Source of the DNA: Clostridia bacterium | GTDB taxonomy: Bacteria; Bacillota_E; RBS10-35; JAJYVN01 | Assembly (NCBI GenBank): GCA_027335545.1 | Contig: DAHWHV010000564.1 | Location: 1 to 6,782 of the forward strand | Direction: 5' to 3' | Length of the DNA stretch: 6,782 nucleotides | In this document: one piece after another, positions 5,276-6,782 of the stretch | How positions within the stretch are numbered: position 1 is the stretch's first letter | Layout: each line of letters begins with the position of its first letter | The notes under the pieces: generated by a model | What the model saw: the letters and a program-made list of their open reading frames with translations, nothing else | What the model was told of the DNA's origin: nothing | Databases searched by the model: none | Translations under genes and position numbers: made by a program

Positions 5276-6304
5276 GTGACTGGGGGCGGGGTGGGGGGGG
5301 CGCGTGGGCAGGGGCCCTACCGACCGTGGTCCGGGGGGGTGGAGGCCCTGCCGGCGGCGTGCGCGGCCCTGGCGCGCGTCGACCTGCTGGTCTTCGATCT
5401 CGACGGTGTCCTCATCGATACGTCGGCGAGTTACCCTCTGGCGGTGGAGGCCGCGATCGCCCGCTTCTGTGTGGAGGCCCTGCACCGGCCGGAGGGCCCG
5501 GCGCCGGTCACCGCCGCCGACCTCCCGGCCTGGAAGGCGGCAGGCGGCTTCAATGACGACTGGCATGTGGCGCAGGGCGTGTGCCTGTTCCTGACGCGAC
5601 AGCACCTCCAGGGGGCCTGGCCCGTGACGGGCGCGGCGGTCGCCGCCTTTTGCGCCGAACTCACACGTCTGGGCGGGGGTCTGGAGGCCGCCCGCCGCCT
5701 CTGCCCCGGGGCGGATTCCCCGGCCGGCCCCTGGGATCCCGGGGCTATCGCCCGCAGCTGCATGGAGCACTACGGTGGGGACGACGGTTGCCGCGCGATG
5801 TTCGGCGTCTCGCCGGCCCGCCCCATGGGACCCGGCCTCTGGCGGCGGGAGCGCGCCCTGGTGGATCCGCGGCAGTTGGCCCCCTGGCGTGGGCGCTTGG
5901 CGGTGTACACTGGACGCAACGCGGCGGAGGCGGCATGCGGCCTGGAGGCCACGGGCCTGGCCCCGTACTTCCCGCCCCGGCACCGCCAGACCAGCGACGG
6001 CGGTCAGGGGAAGCCGGACCCGCGCGGGCTGCTCGCCCACGCGGCGTCGTTTCGGCCCGGCCTGCTGCTCTTTGCGGGGGATATGCCCGACGACGCCGAA
6101 ACCGTGGTCCGCTATCGGCACTGTGCCCGGCGGCGCCCAGAGCTGCCGCCGGCCCTCTTTGCCGGGGTGCGGGGCGGGGCGGCAGGGGCCCTCGCCGAGC
6201 CCGCGTTTCGGCGGCTGGGCGCAGACCTGATCGTGGACGACGCCCGCGCGCTCCTGCGGGTGGTGCGAGGAGGGCCGGCGGGCCCAGGCGGGGTGAGCCG
6301 GTGA
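5276..6304 (+). CDS. HAD-superfamily hydrolase (subfamily IA-like)
   Basis: All haloacid dehalogenase motifs are present in order in this 342-residue protein. Motif I is LLVFDLDGVLIDT, with nucleophile D41 and acid/base D43. Motif II is the threonine T212 in VYTGRN, motif III is K246 in GKPDP, and motif IV is AGDMPDD with D269 and D273 for Mg2+. The cap lies between motifs I and II, as in subfamily I. It contains WKAAGGFNDDWHVAQG, which recalls the uncharacterised clade TIGR01548 of cyanobacteria and haloarchaea (typical block NNDWEASQ). A phosphatase acting on a small phosphorylated metabolite is likely; the substrate is unknown. The GTG at 5276 fits GAGGAGG, but it adds a Gly-rich leader of about 21 residues. 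GTG at 5339 would start 19 residues before D41 and lies after a long G-run, so it is a real alternative. The sortase gene follows 121 bases later. Confidence 0.88.
   Translation: MTGGGVGGARGQGPYRPWSGGVEALPAACAALARVDLLVFDLDGVLIDTSASYPLAVEAAIARFCVEALHRPEGPAPVTAADLPAWKAAGGFNDDWHVAQGVCLFLTRQHLQGAWPVTGAAVAAFCAELTRLGGGLEAARRLCPGADSPAGPWDPGAIARSCMEHYGGDDGCRAMFGVSPARPMGPGLWRRERALVDPRQLAPWRGRLAVYTGRNAAEAACGLEATGLAPYFPPRHRQTSDGGQGKPDPRGLLAHAASFRPGLLLFAGDMPDDAETVVRYRHCARRRPELPPALFAGVRGGAAGALAEPAFRRLGADLIVDDARALLRVVRGGPAGPGGVSR
5282..5314 (+). other. G-quadruplex-type motif at the HAD translation start
   Basis: Beginning four bases after the start codon, the coding strand reads five G, C, four G, T, eight G, and after a short gap GGGCAGGGG. 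This satisfies the usual four-tract quadruplex pattern with one-base loops, in DNA and in the mRNA. Formation and effect are inference. Confidence 0.55.
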
Positions 6305-6326
6305 CCCGCCAGCGGCGCGTCACCGG
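6298..6326 (+). repeat. Hairpin across the HAD stop codon
   Basis: CCGGTGAC (6298-6305) and its exact complement GTCACCGG (6319-6326) form an 8-bp stem. A second small stem (GCC 6308-6310 with GGC 6314-6316) can form in the loop. The HAD stop TGA lies within the left arm. No T-run follows. Confidence 0.5.
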
Positions 6327-6338
6327 GGCGGATCCGCC
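6327..6338. repeat. Perfect 12-bp palindrome
   Basis: GGCGGATCCGCC directly abuts the preceding hairpin. It could be an operator half-pair or a cruciform, or chance. A shorter palindrome, CACCGGTG (6346-6353), follows closely. Confidence 0.45.
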
Positions 6339-6380
6339 AGCGCTTCACCGGTGCGCGCGGTGGCCGTCGGGGATGCGGGC

Positions 6381-6404
6381 GTTCGCGCCGTTGCCGGCGC
6401 GAAC
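6381..6404 (+). repeat. Hairpin just before the sortase ribosome site
   Basis: GTTCGCGCCG (6381-6390) and its exact complement (6395-6404) form a 10-bp stem with the four-base loop TTGC. It ends six bases before the AGGAGG of the sortase gene and has no T-tract. It may be a 5'-leader structure or a weak terminator of the HAD transcript. Confidence 0.6.
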
Positions 6405-6410
6405 CGGTCG

Positions 6411-6416
6411 AGGAGG
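6411..6416 (+). promoter_or_regulatory. Ribosome binding site of the sortase gene
   Basis: AGGAGG, nine bases before the TTG at 6426. It decides the start of a gene with no suitable ATG nearby. Confidence 0.75.
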
Positions 6417-6425
6417 GAGCGACCG

Positions 6426-6782
6426 TTGCTGGCGCGGCTCTGGGTTCGTCTGCGACTCCCCTTGGTGGTCGCCTGCTTCGTCGGTGGGGGGATCCTGCTG
6501 TCCACGCCTGTGTGGTCGGCTTGGTGGATGCACCACGTCCAGGCGCAGCAGGCGCGCGTCTTCGCGGCGCGCCTGGACGCCGGGGCGGGCGTGGCGAGCC
6601 TGATCCTACCCACGGCCGTCGCGCGGGGCGGCCCCGGCACGACTCGCCCGCTTCCCGTCAGGGCCGGGACCCCCCAGGCGGGTCCGGGTCCGGCCCTGGC
6701 GGAGTTGCGCGTGCCGGCCATCGGCCTGGACGCCTACGTGCTGGACGGGTTGACCTATGCCCCGGCGGTGTGGACGCGGCTG
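6426..6782 (+). CDS. Sortase, class D/E-like, N-terminal part (runs off the window)
   Basis: Sortases are membrane-anchored cysteine transpeptidases that attach proteins to the cell wall or assemble pili. Only the first 119 residues are visible. The N-terminus has a short Arg-containing segment (MLARLWVRLRL) and a hydrophobic anchor at about residues 11-30 (PLVVACFVGGGILL). A helical Gln/Ala/Arg stretch and a Pro/Gly-rich linker follow. From about residue 92 the start of the catalytic barrel appears: LAELRVPAIGLDAYVLDGLTYAPAVWTRL, which matches the 'L-x-IP-x-IGLD-x-x-V-x-x-G' opening of class D/E sortases. The catalytic His, Cys and Arg lie beyond the window, so activity cannot be judged. The TTG start is supported by AGGAGG nine bases upstream. 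Whether it shares a transcript with the HAD gene is unclear because hairpins fill the gap. No sorting-signal substrate (LPxTG-like C-terminus) is seen in this window. Confidence 0.8.
   Translation, partial: MLARLWVRLRLPLVVACFVGGGILLSTPVWSAWWMHHVQAQQARVFAARLDAGAGVASLILPTAVARGGPGTTRPLPVRAGTPQAGPGPALAELRVPAIGLDAYVLDGLTYAPAVWTRL

Noticed and set aside
5036..6121. 361-codon open frame on the - strand across the HAD gene
   Set aside because: It is antisense to an intact set of HAD motifs and has no recognisable domain.
6301..6603. GTG at 6301 overlapping the HAD stop as a coupled start
   Set aside because: The frame gives an Arg/Ser/Cys-rich product with no domain and stops inside the sortase gene, which has its own ribosome site.
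1..6782. CRISPR array, transposon ends, tRNA or riboswitch
   Set aside because: No regularly spaced repeats, terminal repeats with a transposase, cloverleaf or known aptamer core could be seen.

Overview
The window is a very GC-rich (about 70% by eye) piece of a bacterial chromosome carrying six genes, the first and last cut by the window edges. The source looks like a high-GC Firmicutes-type bacterium, possibly of the Thermaerobacter/Symbiobacterium/Hydrogenibacillus kind. The reasons are strong Shine-Dalgarno sites (AGGAGG type) in front of TTG and GTG starts, a seven-iron ferredoxin that resembles the Bacillus schlegelii/Thermus type, and a sortase with an N-terminal anchor. This placement is inference; no 16S or other marker is present.

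Region 1 (1-3414, + strand) is an oxidative pentose phosphate operon: the 3' part of transaldolase (tal), then glucose-6-phosphate dehydrogenase (zwf) and 6-phosphogluconolactonase (pgl). zwf and pgl overlap by four bases (GTGA). Together they oxidise glucose-6-phosphate to 6-phosphogluconate with production of NADPH, and transaldolase recycles the sugar phosphates. No opcA-like gene lies between zwf and pgl. A hairpin directly follows pgl.

Region 2 (3415-4970, - strand) holds two genes that converge on the operon: a 7Fe ferredoxin gene with a clear sigma70-type promoter and its own intrinsic terminator, and downstream of it a separately started gene for a small lipoprotein with a beta-sandwich-like domain. 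A perfect 20-bp inverted repeat lies between the lipoprotein and pgl stop codons and probably terminates transcription from both sides.

Region 3 (4971-6782, + strand) starts with a GC-rich, gene-free divergent spacer that carries the ferredoxin promoter. A HAD-superfamily hydrolase follows, with an extreme run of G just after its start codon. Then comes a 121-bp gap packed with inverted repeats, and the N-terminal part of a class D/E-like sortase that runs off the window.

I see no mobile element, CRISPR array, tRNA or rRNA. The content is mostly ordinary metabolism. The least explained parts are the lipoprotein, the G-rich HAD start region and the hairpin-rich spacers.
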